From Aspidiotus rigidus (lineage: Eukaryota > Arthropoda > Insecta > Hemiptera > Diaspididae): a stretch of DNA of 64,000 nt. The first letter of the stretch is position 1. Every line of letters begins with the position of its first letter. Below are positions 43,397-54,929 of the stretch, piece after piece. The DNA lies in assembly GCA_035079385.1 (NCBI GenBank), contig JAVHKY010000025.1, positions 20,434,501 through 20,498,500 on the forward strand. Direction: 5' to 3'. A program made the position numbers and the translations under genes. A model generated the notes under the pieces. The model worked only from the letters and a program-made list of their open reading frames with translations, did not search any database and was not told the origin of the DNA.

Positions 43397-44367
43397 ATTT
43401 TCTTCTGCCCAACTTGTATTTTAGATATATTTGAAGAAGGACCTTGAAATGGCGACCTGAGAGAGTTGGAAAGATCAAGAAGAGAAAGTGAAGTTCCTAG
43501 AGTGAGGAGAGTCTACCAAATTTTCCGATCAAAGTCAGGGAATGGAAAATCGTGAACCGAATCCTTATTGTAAATGAGTGAGACCAGCGCGGGTCATCCG
43601 ATTCCAAGATTATCTCTTTGTTTTGGCCTCCCTCTTCCAGATCTCTAAGCACGGGCTCGCTGGGCTAACTCGACGATGATTGGGTCCAAAGCCATGCGAG
43701 TCATAATCAGTCGGAAACATCATAATAGTACTCCGCAGTTCCATGAATGTGGTTTTGTATTAGGGATCGTTCCTTTTAAGTTTCATTAAAAATTCTTTTT
43801 CACTCAGTCGCAAAGAAAATGATAGTACGACGTTCAAATACAGCCTAGAACTTGAACCAAAACCATTTAATACCTCATTTACTATCCATTGAAAAGAACC
43901 AGTTCTTTTACATACCTACATTGGACAAGATTTGATCCAACCAAGGCACTGCATACACAAATTAGACTTGTGAAGGTAGGAGAATATAAGGAGATTTTAT
44001 TTCAAACAAATTAGCATACTCAAGCCCGAAACTAAGTACATGAACTATGTAATTGAGCTGAAATGAGAAGGAAACCTTTGTTGAGTCAATGATATTACCT
44101 CGGAAGCAACAAGGTTTAATCAAGTCCGTCAGAGAGCCAGAATCCAGAGCATTGAATTACAAGATCGATTAATTGAAACCACGGTTGAATGATTGCAGGC
44201 CGGCTCGCGACAATGGCGATCGCCATAGAAATCTCGAGGGAATTAGAAATGAGAGCACGTGAAAGAACAAGAAGGGCGGAAGAATTCGTGGTTTGCGTAA
44301 GCGTGTAAAGATCAACAAGAGTCAACCTCTAGTCAGAGATGTACGATTCGTATAAGAACTGAACACG
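43397..44367. other. Non-coding spacer
   Basis: No convincing frame, repeat or motif. Frames before 43172 (42591-43171) are likewise empty apart from a short unremarkable one at 42934. Confidence 0.35.
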
Positions 44368-44739
44368 ATGGATCAGATACAAGCGAATCCGATGACGATG
44401 AATGGAACGAACGCTCTGGAGAGATTACTCGCTCAACCAAGTATGATTACAAAATCGATACTTGAAAATACCGTGGAAGATGACCTCGCAAAATCTCCTT
44501 CACCACCAAGCCCCATTACCGGAAAGGAACTGGCAAAACTTGTCGGTCATGTGAAACCACTCCCTGTAAAATCTTTCACCAAGCTCAATTTCGTTATGGT
44601 GGACATCACGGAGAATAGGGATAAGCTCACAATATTGCCACACATAGGAACTTATCAGGAACGACAAGAATTTATTGAAATTTTACGTGGTCAGTCTGTC
44701 AATCTTATTCTTTCTCGAACGTCATTCACGTACGTTTAA
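44368..44739 (+). CDS. Uncharacterised 123-residue reading frame
   Basis: The frame begins MDQIQANPMTMNGTNALERL and has balanced composition, a Pro/Ser-rich linker (KSPSPPSPITG), then a more folded-looking part (FTKLNFVMVDITENRDKLTI). No family is recognised. It ends at a TAA soon after CACGTACGT, which could instead be a weak splice donor, so it may be an exon. No paralogue elsewhere in the window. Confidence 0.35.
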   Translation: MDQIQANPMTMNGTNALERLLAQPSMITKSILENTVEDDLAKSPSPPSPITGKELAKLVGHVKPLPVKSFTKLNFVMVDITENRDKLTILPHIGTYQERQEFIEILRGQSVNLILSRTSFTYV

Positions 44740-46189
44740 AATATGGCATTATTAAAGATCAAATTTCAGTCAAAAATCCAAAATTTACCGACCCTTCTAT
44801 CATGAGCCAAATTTTTCGATTTTTCCCGTTTTATATTACAAGCAAACTTTATTTGCGTTCAAACGAGTAGAGGGTACTCGTATTGTTTCTTCTAGTTTAT
44901 ATTTTAACCATGGTACAATTGATTGCTATCAAACATTCATTTTCCCAAAATAGTGTATATATAAGCAATCATAAACTTTGGCCCACCGATTCAAATAATA
45001 TTTATGAGCAACCGCATCAAACTCCAAGTCGACAAAAGCTTATTAGAGAGTGAATCTCGTAGTGTGCTAGTCACGTTCTGTAATCTTCATTCTTTGACGT
45101 TGATCCCTTTTCCGCACCAGTGTGTGTCGGATGCTGTAAGAACACGCGACTCTAATCTCAGCCCGATGAAAAGGTGCCTGCCTCACTGACGAGAATAACG
45201 TCGACCCTCTTCTCTTCACTTAATAACTAACTGATGTTCTTTTTCATAACGTATGGCCGAAGAGCAACTTAAATCACCGCTGCGCGAAGAGGAACCTGTA
45301 TAAATTTTAAGTACTCTCACTCGCTCTGTATTAATTTCCTTTCAGGCCATAACTTCTTCGTGTGTCTTACAATAAATTATGTATTATGATCTCGCACGCG
45401 CACCTTCGATGTATATGGAAAAGTATTGCAATGGAAACCATCAGCATTGTATCAACAAATAGCGCTTTTCTCTTTCCTCGTAAGTTATACTTCTAATTGT
45501 AAAAATATAAGAACTAATAATTGGCTGCAGACGGTTCTGTGAGAGTTTTTCGATACTTCGAACGAATTGCTCGCTAATTAATTTCATTTCGAAAGTTCGA
45601 GTCGTCGCACAAAATAAAACCTCTTTTCTTTATTAGCGTGTTTCTAAGGAAGTTATGAAACGGGGCGCTTGCAGAAGTTTCATTTCCTTTTCAAAAATTG
45701 TACATGTAATTGTTTTCTTTCTCTTCTCTGCGGAGAAAAAGGATGCGTACAAAATGCATCACAAGTTCAGCACTTCTTACTGTATCGGTGAAACTTTATA
45801 TAGTCAAAATTTCAACATGTCTTTCGGTTAGTTTCAGATTTTTCCATGAAACTCAGAAACGGTATTGAAAGTCAGACTGGAGAAGAACAGTTTATTTTTC
45901 TTTTGAAGAAGAGTAAAAATGGATTTTGGTTTATTCATAAAAAACTACAGCGTCTCTACCTGCCAAAGACCCACCACCAATGATGTGTTTTGCGCTAAAT
46001 AGTACCTTACGTTGGGATCAAAGAGGACAACTAGATCTCAAATTTCCTCAACTGATTCCAGGATCTCTCCACGTATCTGATATGTAGTCTGCCTGAATTT
46101 TATTTCGCTCATGAGAGAACGTCGTGACTTTATATTTTTTGTTGTTCAAAGGCATAGAATTTTTCTCGTTTCATCTCGTCAACATATCA
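44740..46189. other. Non-coding, AT-rich
   Basis: No gene or repeat recognised. Possibly intronic or intergenic. Confidence 0.35.
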
Positions 46190-46450
46190 CGGTCACGCAG
46201 AATCCACCAAACAGCCTTACATCAATCATAAATAAGAGAAGGAGACTGATCTAGAACAGATCTCTGCGGTATCCATGAGGAACTATCGAAAATTCCAGAC
46301 TTACCCTCCGCTTGATCATGACAAGTCCAAAACAGTTCAATGAGGGAGTTGGAAAACCCAGGATATCAAGTTTCTTGAGTAATTTGCAATTATCAAGCTT
46401 CTCAAATGCTTTTTTCAAGTCTAAATATATTCAAATATCAATGATTTTTA
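46190..46450 (-). pseudogene. Non-LTR reverse transcriptase palm fragment (Jockey/CR1 type)
   Basis: On the minus strand DLKKAFEKLDNCKLLKKLDI is the palm block with LDLKKAFD. About 45 codons on, in another frame, WIPQRSVLDQSPSLIYD corresponds to GxPQGSxLGPLLFxxYI. The catalytic (Y/F)xDD is not found downstream. Two frames and a stop show decay. Confidence 0.62.
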
Positions 46451-47066
46451 TTCGCATGAGGACCAAGGTAACAGCCTCTCTCTTACAGACCATATCAAAA
46501 CGAAGCCAATTTGCGAAGAATACATGTTCTTGTCGTGAGTCATTTTCAATGTTTTCATCTTCAATTTCAATTAAGGAGAAAGAGGAGAGTACACAGAAAA
46601 GAACTTAAAGCTCTATAAGTTTGGAGGCAATATGGCTCGAGTTAATTTTTAGGATGGCCCCACGGTCACATTCTTTATGGTTCATCTTTGGTGGTATGGG
46701 TAGGTAATTTTCTGGACGCGAGAAAATAAACTCAACGTCCTCCCAACACTTCCAAACCAACTGCGGAATACACGTGCAGTGATAAAAGTGAACCGGAAAA
46801 AAAAAAAACGTAAACGGAACACCTTTGCGGCTCGTTTAATCTTCTCGGGTAATCTACATTTGTAGTTTTCACCTTTTATTTAAATGGAATAACCACGATC
46901 ACGCAAATAGGATTTCTCAACAACTTTTACGCGAAAGGCGGACGCAACCTTCCAGACGGACGACCGATAAGAAAAGTACACAAAAATACGAGGAAAAAAT
47001 AAGAAGCGGAAGAGAGAGAGAGAGAGAGACGCAGATGAAACCTTAATACGATAAACTTTTAAACGT
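46451..47066. other. Non-coding, possible first intron of the minus-strand gene
   Basis: An A-run at about 46799 and a short GA repeat at about 47016 are the only structures. If the exon at 47073-47313 is real, this is intron on the minus strand. Confidence 0.35.
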
Positions 47067-47072
47067 ACTTAC

Positions 47073-47313
47073 TTATAGTCGAGTTAATCTTTTTAAAAGA
47101 ATGGCAAGCTCTCCAAAGGCCGATCCTGAACGTTACGCTGGTATAAAGGTTTAAATTGGTGAGTCTGTAAGACTCTTTTGTGTAAACCCATCCGGTGCCC
47201 ACGAATGCCCCGAAGTAACTTACGGCGCACAGAAAACCGACCAAAATGCTAAATCTGGAAAGCGTAGCGCTGCCGTTGTTCGAATTGCTCTCTACTTCGT
47301 CTTTCGAGCACAT
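47073..47313 (-). CDS. Probable first exon of a claudin-like membrane protein
   Basis: From the ATG at 47313 the exon gives about 80 residues: a polar, Ser/Asn-rich N-terminus, one hydrophobic segment (FSILVGFLCAVSYFGAFVGT, about residues 21-40), then an extracellular-type loop with GWVYT and IGLWRAC. Trp, then Gly-Leu-Trp and Cys in the first loop after the first membrane helix is the signature of claudin/PMP22/calcium-channel-gamma proteins, which shape septate junctions or channels at the plasma membrane. After 47073 the minus strand reads GTAAGTACG, a consensus splice donor, so the gene continues to lower coordinates beyond the intron. Later exons were not found in the window. Confidence 0.55.
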
Positions 47314-47936
47314 TATTCTTTGACCACCGCAATCCGATTTCGCTGTTTTTGTATATTATACGAGACGAGCGAGTGTATATTCTATTTTTTATCTTCGATT
47401 TTTCCTCCTACATTGTTTCCTCTTTTCGTTACGACCACCGCATTTTCTGAAAAGTATTTTCATGATGGCCCGAGATGTTGATGCTCGTTTAAGAACTCGT
47501 TAGCGATGATGATAGTAGCCGGTCGCGGTATTGTTCACCTGTAAAACGAGAAAACGGGCCCATTAGAGAAAAGGAAAAAGTTCATGAAGTTCACTCAAGT
47601 GCGCTGCACGAGTTATCAAACACCCGTAAGCACTCATATTCGCGCTGGATCTTTTCAAAAATCAGTTATTTGATAACGGATATAATATCATTCATAAAAT
47701 TAATATAATATTTTGTTTTCTTTTCAGCAGTCTGACGGACAATAATAATGAAAATTACAAGTAGATACTAGTATACTTCACCACTAGCCCGCCCTTCATT
47801 TTGAGGAAGGGCTTCCACCGCCTGTTTCAAATACGACAAGTCAATACTCCTTTCGATCGACAAAAAAGTGGAATTATAAACAGTTATTTCCCGATCTATG
47901 TACGTCGACATAAGTGGATGATGTGGAATTCAACTA
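47314..47936. other. Upstream region of the claudin-like exon
   Basis: Likely 5' UTR and promoter of the minus-strand gene, by position only. GTAAAAC at about 47542 and TATA-type tracts exist but cannot be assigned. Confidence 0.3.
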
Positions 47937-48035
47937 CAGTGGAACTTCCCTATAACGAACTTCTATATAACGAAAACTTCTATATAACAACAACTTCTAT
48001 ATAACGAAGAAAAACTTCTATATAACGAATTTTTT
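47937..48035 (+). repeat. Short tandem repeats with a pogo/Tigger-like end
   Basis: CAGTGGAACTTCCCTATAAC after a TA resembles the terminal repeat of pogo-type mariner elements. It is followed by four copies of AACTTCTATATAAC(G/A). No opposite terminus was found. Confidence 0.45.
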
Positions 48036-48299
48036 TCACCATAAAAAACCTTTAATTATGCGGTAAAACGTGTAACATACAGTTCTTTCTTATAATTTCT
48101 GCATGAGTATTGGGTGTACGGGTGAGAAACCTGTGAATATGGGACATATCGGGTGGGAATTCCCTCACATTTTGCAAGGATTGCACCGTGACCAAGTTTA
48201 AATGTACTCGACTGTGTTAAATCACTTATCCATGGTAGGCTAAAGGCCATCCTGGTAGGGCCATCCCACCCCTTCGATTGCCAATGCCGTGAATTCTTC

Positions 48300-49745
48300 A
48301 ACTTTGCAAATTTGGCCGGTCCTCGATCACCTAGGGGACCGAACCAATCAACATCCGCCACATATCATCCACCATCATCATGCTACCGCCGTCGTCTATT
48401 GTTTCATCATTGTCTCTAATCAAATATTTTTTTTCTTATTATGTCTAATTTCTCCCTATCTTATTTCATTTTAACGTTTTCGATTTTATGTGTTTCCGCA
48501 CCTCTTCCTCTCACTAAAATGTCATTCCTAAAAATTCAAGGAACTCCCTACGCACCCTCTCCTAAGTTGGTAGAGGCTCTAATGTTTATTTTTCAGTTTC
48601 CGGATCGTCAACTTAAGCACATTTCGTCTTCGGAGCTGTTGTACGGTATGTACGTTTTTTTATTTGGCATGTTCTCATCCCCCCCCCCCATTTCGAAAAT
48701 CCAAATTGTTTTATTTTAAAATTGGAACGGGGGTCGAACTTCCTCTACCAGCGTCGTTTCGAACTACGAAGTTTTCCGAATGCTCTGGCGCGATTTTTAT
48801 TTTATCCGGGTTTTAGGGCATCTCTCGTTCATTGTTTCACTGATTGCTCTGACTATTGATATTTTACTTTATTTTATTTTACCTTATTTGAACGAGAGTT
48901 TACCTCCCTTACTTTCACTCGAGGTTGTATTCAATGCCCCTTTTTAATTATTGGAAGTTGCGACTAGCCGCTATTATGCGCTACCCATCCGGGCTTCGCT
49001 TGAGTTGATATTACTTATTTTTCCCACTTTATCAATTTCGTCGACCAGAGTTATTCGATCGTAGTTTCGTGTTTATTTACGTGTTTTGAAAGAAGGCTCG
49101 ATTCCCTGCCTCACTTTTCCTCCCATTGGAACAATTTACTAGGGGTTACATCCCCCTGAGATTTATTTCTGGGCCTAGAAAATTGCTCGAAGTGAGTTCC
49201 CTGGATTTCTAGGGTGAATTTGGCCATTCGCGGGTTATTCTCCAATTGTGTTATGTTTATTATTTTCATCCCTTTCTGTTCTTATTATTATTTTTTTTTT
49301 TTTCGGTTCACTTTTACGTTTACTTTCCCGACCTATTCGGATTTCATTTTCTTTATATTTTTTATGCTTCGCATTTCATGTGATTAATTCACACTCACTG
49401 GCATAAAAATATGAAGTTGTAATAGTATGCATTATTCGAGATCGTGGAATAAATCACTCTTCTCTAAACGCTAATCCACATGTCTTCTTGTCTTTTTCTC
49501 TGGTTTTTTCTTTACACCTGCCCTCTAAATTCAGCTAGGGGTTAGAATTTTAATTACGCACACTCTTCCTTCCCCGAAAGCGCTGAATATTGTACGCTCA
49601 CATATTTGTGTCCGGGACTTCTGTACATTCTCTCGAAGGCTGGACCGTAGCTTACCCTCTCTTTTAATTGCCAAATTTGTATTTTTCGATCTAGTTTTGA
49701 GCATTTCTAGTATCATACAAACTTAGAAAATGTTCTGGCATCCCT
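48300..49745. repeat. About 1.4-kb dispersed repeat, T-rich (copy 1)
   Basis: It begins with GGCCGGTCCTCGAT...AGGGGAC and ends near TGGCATCCCTGTGTTG. The same end motifs are 1.35 kb apart at 54950-56320. In between both copies are T-rich with GGCTTCG- and GCTGTTG..GTATGTAC-like islands. Strongly diverged; no coding seen on either strand. Confidence 0.4.
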
Positions 49746-50020
49746 GTGTTGTCTCCCGTTGACAGTGAGACCCCCTCTTTTGCTTGGTCGAGTGTTTGCT
49801 ACAAGGTTCGACGTAAAAAACCTAAAGTCCCAAGGTCATGCGCCCGGACGGGACGCATATTTTGAAATTAGGGTAGGGGCAGACAAAAGACATGAAACAT
49901 GTGAAAAAATTGTTATTGCTTTTAATACCGTTTTCTTTTTTTTTTTTTTTTTCTTGAGGAGGGAGGGGAGATTTTCAGTTATTTAGGGGTTATCGAGTTA
50001 TTCAGATTTTACTTTTGTAG

Positions 50021-50434
50021 GTAATGTACAAACAGTAAACCAGTCTTTATGTCATTTGTGTGCAACATCTGTTAAAAATCCTATGGCAGGAATTCAACTG
50101 TTTTACCGACTCGTAAAGATAAGTATTCTGTATTCAGTTTCAACTGAAGAAATTACTTTTAGTGAAGTGACTGGTAGGTTTTGTACGAAATACTTCCCAT
50201 TTTCATGCTGTTGATCACCCACCTTAATGTATACCCTTTGTTTCAGAATTCAAGAGGTGGAAAAAAGAAATAGAAGAAAAAATAAATATCAGTATGTTCC
50301 TAGAGTTGTCGAACGAAAGCTCAAGAATGTTAATTGTTTTAGAAGAGAATATTTCTGTCATCGTTCTTATTCTCCAAATATCAGAACCAGCAATAGGAAA
50401 CGAAGCGTCATGTCACAAGCTTGGGCTCCAATAA
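50021..50434 (+). CDS. Possible two-exon gene with a ZAD-like N-terminal half
   Basis: Exon 1 (50021-50173) follows an acceptor, ACTTTTGTAG, and ends at G|GTAGGT. It contains SLCHLCATSVKNPMAGIQLF, resembling the first Cys-x2-Cys and LF motif of zinc-finger-associated (ZAD) domains. Intron 50174-50246 is 73 bases, ending CCTTTGTTTCAG. Exon 2 stays open in the matching phase to a TAA at 50432-50434 (EFKRWKKEIEEK..., helical). Total about 112 residues. The second CxxC of a ZAD is not seen and upstream exons are not found. A different frame of exon 2 (50227-50463) is also open. So the model is tentative. Confidence 0.32.
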
Positions 50435-51098
50435 AATGGGATGTGTTTGTCCTTCTAGAATAATCGTCGACATTAGAAGAAAATTTATGAGTGGAGTCTT
50501 TTTTAAGAAACATATTGGACACGAGTGTTTGTAGTTATTTCTTTGATCTGGAGTAAAATTATGGGACACTTTTATTATTGTCAATTTATATGTAATGCCT
50601 CTATCTATCTTTAATTTTATACTCATGTATTTTGATAAAGTAAGAATTTAAGAATGTGAGTTGTACATAAAAAGTGTGCTTGTATCAATTTTTTTATGTA
50701 CTACTAATGTACTATTGATAATTTTTTGTCCTTATTTTAGATGTTTCTGTGTTTCGAATTTCCTTCTATTTCGATCTGTAAAGTTCCTTTTTTAGCAATA
50801 GTACGTGAATATTGCGAATGAGTGTGAAAATTAAATAAAATTTTAGATTATATAGTTTCCTATTTGGTTTTTCAAGGTCTACCAATTTTGGAGAGAAAAA
50901 GAGACGCAGCTTACTTCGCTTGTTGCTAGTAAATTTCTTTTAATTTATGATTGACAAAAGCAATAATTGCTCCTTTACCTATAATTTTCTTCATTTAGTA
51001 CACTCATCAACATTAGTCACTGTTGGAGTATATTTTATTTTTCGTTATTTAAATTATTTAAATTTAAAATGAGTCGAATATTATTTAATAATTGGAAG
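50435..51098. other. Non-coding, very AT-rich
   Basis: AATAAA-type signals (about 50836) could end the preceding transcript. Nothing else is seen. Confidence 0.35.
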
Positions 51099-51480
51099 TT
51101 TTTATTATAGAATTTTAATATTATTTATTTTTGATATAAAAAAATTAATAGCTTTATCAACAATAAAAAATAATGTTAAAATTATTTCAAATGGCAAAAA
51201 TTATAGTTATTAATCATAATATTATGGTTAAATTTAAAATGAATATAATATTGTGAGAAATTGAATATATTATAGGTAAAATATTTATTAAATTAATTAT
51301 TAAAATTGTAAACGAAATTAAATTATAAAATATAAAAATTGAATATTAATATAACTAAACATTATAATTATACAAATCAATTAATAAAAAAAAAATATTA
51401 ATCTTAAATTATTTATTGTTGATAAAGCTATTAATTTTTTTATATCAAAAATAAATAATATTAAAATTCTATAATAAAAA
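51099..51480. mobile_element. 382-bp AT-rich MITE with 67-bp perfect inverted ends
   Basis: 51099-51165 (from TTTTTATTATAGAATTTTAA to CTTTATCAACAATA) is the reverse complement of 51414-51480 with no mismatch noticed. The interior is almost pure A and T with partial mirror symmetry. No coding. Target duplication is not evident. Confidence 0.8.
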
Positions 51481-51844
51481 ATTCAATTACATACATAAAT
51501 TGAGACAAGCTAGAAATATCTTTAATTACGTATACTTTCCTTCCTTATATTATACGCCGCTTGAGATCCCTGCTTACTTAGACCTGCAGCTCAATGGGAT
51601 GTTTCAAAACCTTTTTCCCTCTCGGTACAAAAATGGGAATGTTTCCAAATTTCTCTCCTAATGCTTCAAGCTTGATAGCTGGACTTTTTCCGGGCTTCCT
51701 TCTCCCTCCTCCCGTTTTTGCATAACACTGAGGGCACAATTTTTCAAATCTTTTGCTTGATCACAGCTCAGTCGTTGGATGTTGGTTGACATGTTTCATG
51801 TCTTCAGTGAATCTCTACTCTAAATTGGAATTTTTCAAACTGGA
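51481..51844. other. Non-coding spacer
   Basis: Ordinary sequence without recognisable features. Confidence 0.35.
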
Positions 51845-52252
51845 ATGGTGGTTAACGGATTGCAAAAGAAGATCCGTCGTCACCGGTCGACAAGAAGGAT
51901 GACAAAAAAATTTTCTGTCAGAGCCCAAATGTTACAAAAGATCAGCACAGGAAAGAGAACCGTAATCGAGTTATCATCTATCACATCAACGCACCTTGTT
52001 CAACAATTTAGAAAGACATCAAAAAACACTGGCACAACTTACTTCAGGTCGCACTCGACGAGGATTTTCTCGCGCGTCCGTAATGCTCAATTAAAGGAAT
52101 TTAAAGAATACTTCGGTTATGATATAGAAGGAAACCAATTTTACAACACGATAGAATTTTTAGCAGGTCAATTCTCGCAACGAAAGTATATACGTAATGA
52201 ATACGACGTGGGGAACTTCAAAAAATTTCATCTCTTAGCAGTACAGGGATAG
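51845..52252 (+). CDS. Uncharacterised 135-residue basic reading frame
   Basis: MVVNGLQKKIRRHRSTRRMT opens an Arg/Lys-rich N-terminal half. The second half looks more globular (AQLKEFKEYFGYDIEGNQFY). There is no known motif, signal peptide or membrane segment. It may be a real small gene, a transposon remnant or chance. There is no paralogue in the window. Confidence 0.3.
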   Translation: MVVNGLQKKIRRHRSTRRMTKKFSVRAQMLQKISTGKRTVIELSSITSTHLVQQFRKTSKNTGTTYFRSHSTRIFSRVRNAQLKEFKEYFGYDIEGNQFYNTIEFLAGQFSQRKYIRNEYDVGNFKKFHLLAVQG

Positions 52253-53174
52253 TAGGTAAATTATGCTCCCGAGGGGACGAAATTTCTGACGTTCAAAAAT
52301 TCTGACTACCGAGCTACACAATACCAAGAGGGAGCACGACAAAATTTTGATCAGAGCAAGGGGGGTCGACTTATGTTCCGAAGAGGGCCAAAGCTCTTAT
52401 CTATTTTCGGAATTCAGCATTCTTGATTGAGGAAACGAATCGTAAAAAGAGTGATTTTATAGTTGTCTCCCTTAATTTTTTCGAAACATCTCAGAACGTA
52501 TTAAGTTGGACCTTGTATGTATAGAAACTACGAGATCGGTCCAGCATAATTTTTGAAAATCATATCATAGAAAATAGTCAGAACAATTCAGAACTTGTGT
52601 GGTCTGGGCCGGCTGATGTTACGTGTATGTAATTGGATTGAAGCGGTAATTAGTATAAGTGCAAATTAGTGCATGATTTGGACATTAAAGTCGTTTCCTA
52701 CGAGGGGAGATTGATCCTGAATAATATTCAAAACAATGAATGATAATTATGGGCTGGATATGTCGTTTATTGACATCTAGTAACCTGAAAATATGCATGT
52801 CTTGAGACCGAGATGTTAGAGTAAGTGAGAGCGTCTCTTTTAGAACAATTTACTGTGTAAAGAATTTCATCTTTACGGTATAGAAAAAAAACGAGTGTCA
52901 TTTCCTAGCACGCACATGATACTTCTTTCGAGAAAAAAAGACGACAAAAATATTCGGACAGTATAATTATATCCGACAAACCACTTCACGATTTACACAC
53001 CAACACATGCGGGGGTGATGTGATAAGAATATCTCTAGATCCTCACAAAAATAAAAATAAATGCACTGCGCAACAAATACATTGGGCATCAGCTGCAGTT
53101 GTGGTATTGTAATTTTAGTTAGTTTCACAACATTTCTGATAAGTGGCATTCAGATTACTGTGTTCTCAATTGCC
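52253..53174. other. Non-coding spacer
   Basis: No gene or repeat recognised. Confidence 0.35.
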
Positions 53175-53217
53175 ATGAAATACCTAGTTTTCTTTATTAT
53201 TTTGGCTGTATTCGAGG
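53175..53217 (+). CDS. Possible signal-peptide first exon of a secreted protein
   Basis: TTGCCATGAAA gives a good start context. MKYLVFFIILAVFE is a compact hydrophobic signal-peptide core, and the exon stops at GAGG|GTAAGT, a consensus donor in phase 1, the layout common for small secreted proteins. Downstream exons are not identified, so this remains a candidate. Confidence 0.35.
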
Positions 53218-53689
53218 GTAAGTGTAATAATGTGTATCTATTAGATGTACACTTTTCAAAATTATAATCAATTTTTTGTTTCATCTGGTGCTGTGAATAT
53301 TTTTAACGAGTGCGCGTTTCCGTAAAAAGAATATTTTTATCTAACATTTTTAGGATAGCGTATTTGATATTTTTTTCAATACCGTGACTTCGTGTCACCA
53401 ACTCTCAAGTTTTGGATGATAATATTATATTATAAACTCGAAAATCCAATATTATGGAAACAAATGTGTGAACAAAAGGTATGTACTTCCAATACACCTA
53501 TTCTGAATTTCCTAACTTTCCTTCTTTATGGGTCGACATGCCTCATTAGATCGATGAGAAATCAATTACCGACACATGCCGGGGATATGCCAAATGGGAT
53601 GGTAGCTTTATCACTATATTTTCATCCTAGATTGATACTTCTTGCAGCAATTTACAGGCGGGTCAAAAATAAACGTAGGCTATTGTACA
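53218..53689. other. Non-coding (possible intron)
   Basis: AT-rich; a frame at 53392-53712 is not protein-like apart from its end in I-clade sequence. Confidence 0.3.
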
Positions 53690-54300
53690 TCTTTACTGAT
53701 CTGCTCGGCTAATCCCCAAAGAGCCCACAGACTCCTCCAGAGGACCCTCACTGTATGGACATCAAGAAACAAATTCAGATTTTTTCCTCAAGAACGTACT
53801 CAGTTATTTTCAAGAAAAGAAACTCTATCCCATGCATCCCTCCATTAATTTTACAATACTTCGAAATTCCCTTCTCGTCGACTTAGACTCTGATCGAAAA
53901 TTTACTCAAAGCTAAATGCACACACGCTTCATATCCCATGCCTCAAAAGGCTGTAATAGAAATTCACTCCTCCAACTCTCCGAACATGACACGCTGTTGA
54001 TCTTGCCGTCAAACAATCTACCTCCTTTACCCAAATAACTATCCGCCCGTTCCATCACCAAACTTCAAACATCACTATCTTCCACTCATCGCCCAATCAT
54101 GGAACATTCAACAACAAACTCCATCGTACCCGTATTAAAAAAATCTTCGTCCCCTAGTCATCATCCATTAGGAATACTAGACAAGAAGAAGTCATTCTTT
54201 TTCATTTAAGAATAGGACACTAAAGAATACTATTCAATAATTTTGCACACCGAGCTAAATAGCCCTAGTGTAGCTGGTAGCTCGTTAAAATAAAATTTAA
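53690..54300 (+). pseudogene. I-clade ORF2 C-terminal fragment with 3' UTR
   Basis: SANPQRAHRLLQRTLTVWTS follows the position of the RT catalytic motif, which is mutated here. Then come deleted thumb and RNase H remnants (HDTLLIL.VKQST), and TRQEEVILFHLRIGH, the typical C-terminal SRxEEVxLxRLRIGH motif. The end GAGCTAAATAGCCCTAGTGT may belong to the 3' UTR. Sequence is close to 28605-29062. Confidence 0.65.
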
Positions 54301-54369
54301 AAAATTTCCCGAAAGCAACAATATCTTAATTGCTTCCCCTCCGCAATCCAAAAGCAAAATGATGCTGAG

Positions 54370-54640
54370 GATATAATAATAATAATAGCCTTTATTCCAG
54401 TGCTACCTCTCTCTGTCTACCTTCTAGAAGCTTCCAGCATCAAATACTCGAATGTTCTTTCTTTTTCGACTCTGGTCTCTTCGAAGGGTACTACAGGAGA
54501 GAAGACAGTCCAATAGTCAGTCCGTATGCACTCTTCGTACAGTAGTTTTCACGATAGCCTCTTGGTCTCTCGAGCTTGATGCTCTCCGCATTCGTGATTT
54601 TTCGACAAAGTCTTTTTTCTTCTTTTTAATGTTGTTCGAT
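54370..54640 (-). mobile_element. Tail of a minus-strand non-LTR element (RTE-like)
   Basis: On the minus strand the end reads GGAATAAAGGCTATTATTAT, a simple-repeat 3' tail like that of the fragment at 10335-10632. Coding upstream on that strand is not recognisable. Confidence 0.4.
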
Positions 54641-54929
54641 CTCTAAACTCCTATGATTTTTATATAATTTTAATGATTCGGTTGTTGGTCCTGTCGACCT
54701 GCGTTAAATGTCATTAAATTGAAAGCCACATTTTAATTCAATTTTTTATTTTCATTTTTCTCGACGTTGAGTTGGCTCATACCAGAAATTTTCGATTATG
54801 TACTCTGATAATCTTGACGAAATTATTCTTTACTATTTTCATAATTCCATTTAAATGTTGATCGTGTGGGCTGCATCTAATCCAATGGCTTGCTAAGCGT
54901 TATACGCATTCCCGCGTCCTACCATGCCG

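Noticed and set aside
46312..46608. 98-codon plus-strand frame
   Set aside because: It is the shadow of the minus-strand RT palm fragment at 46190-46450.
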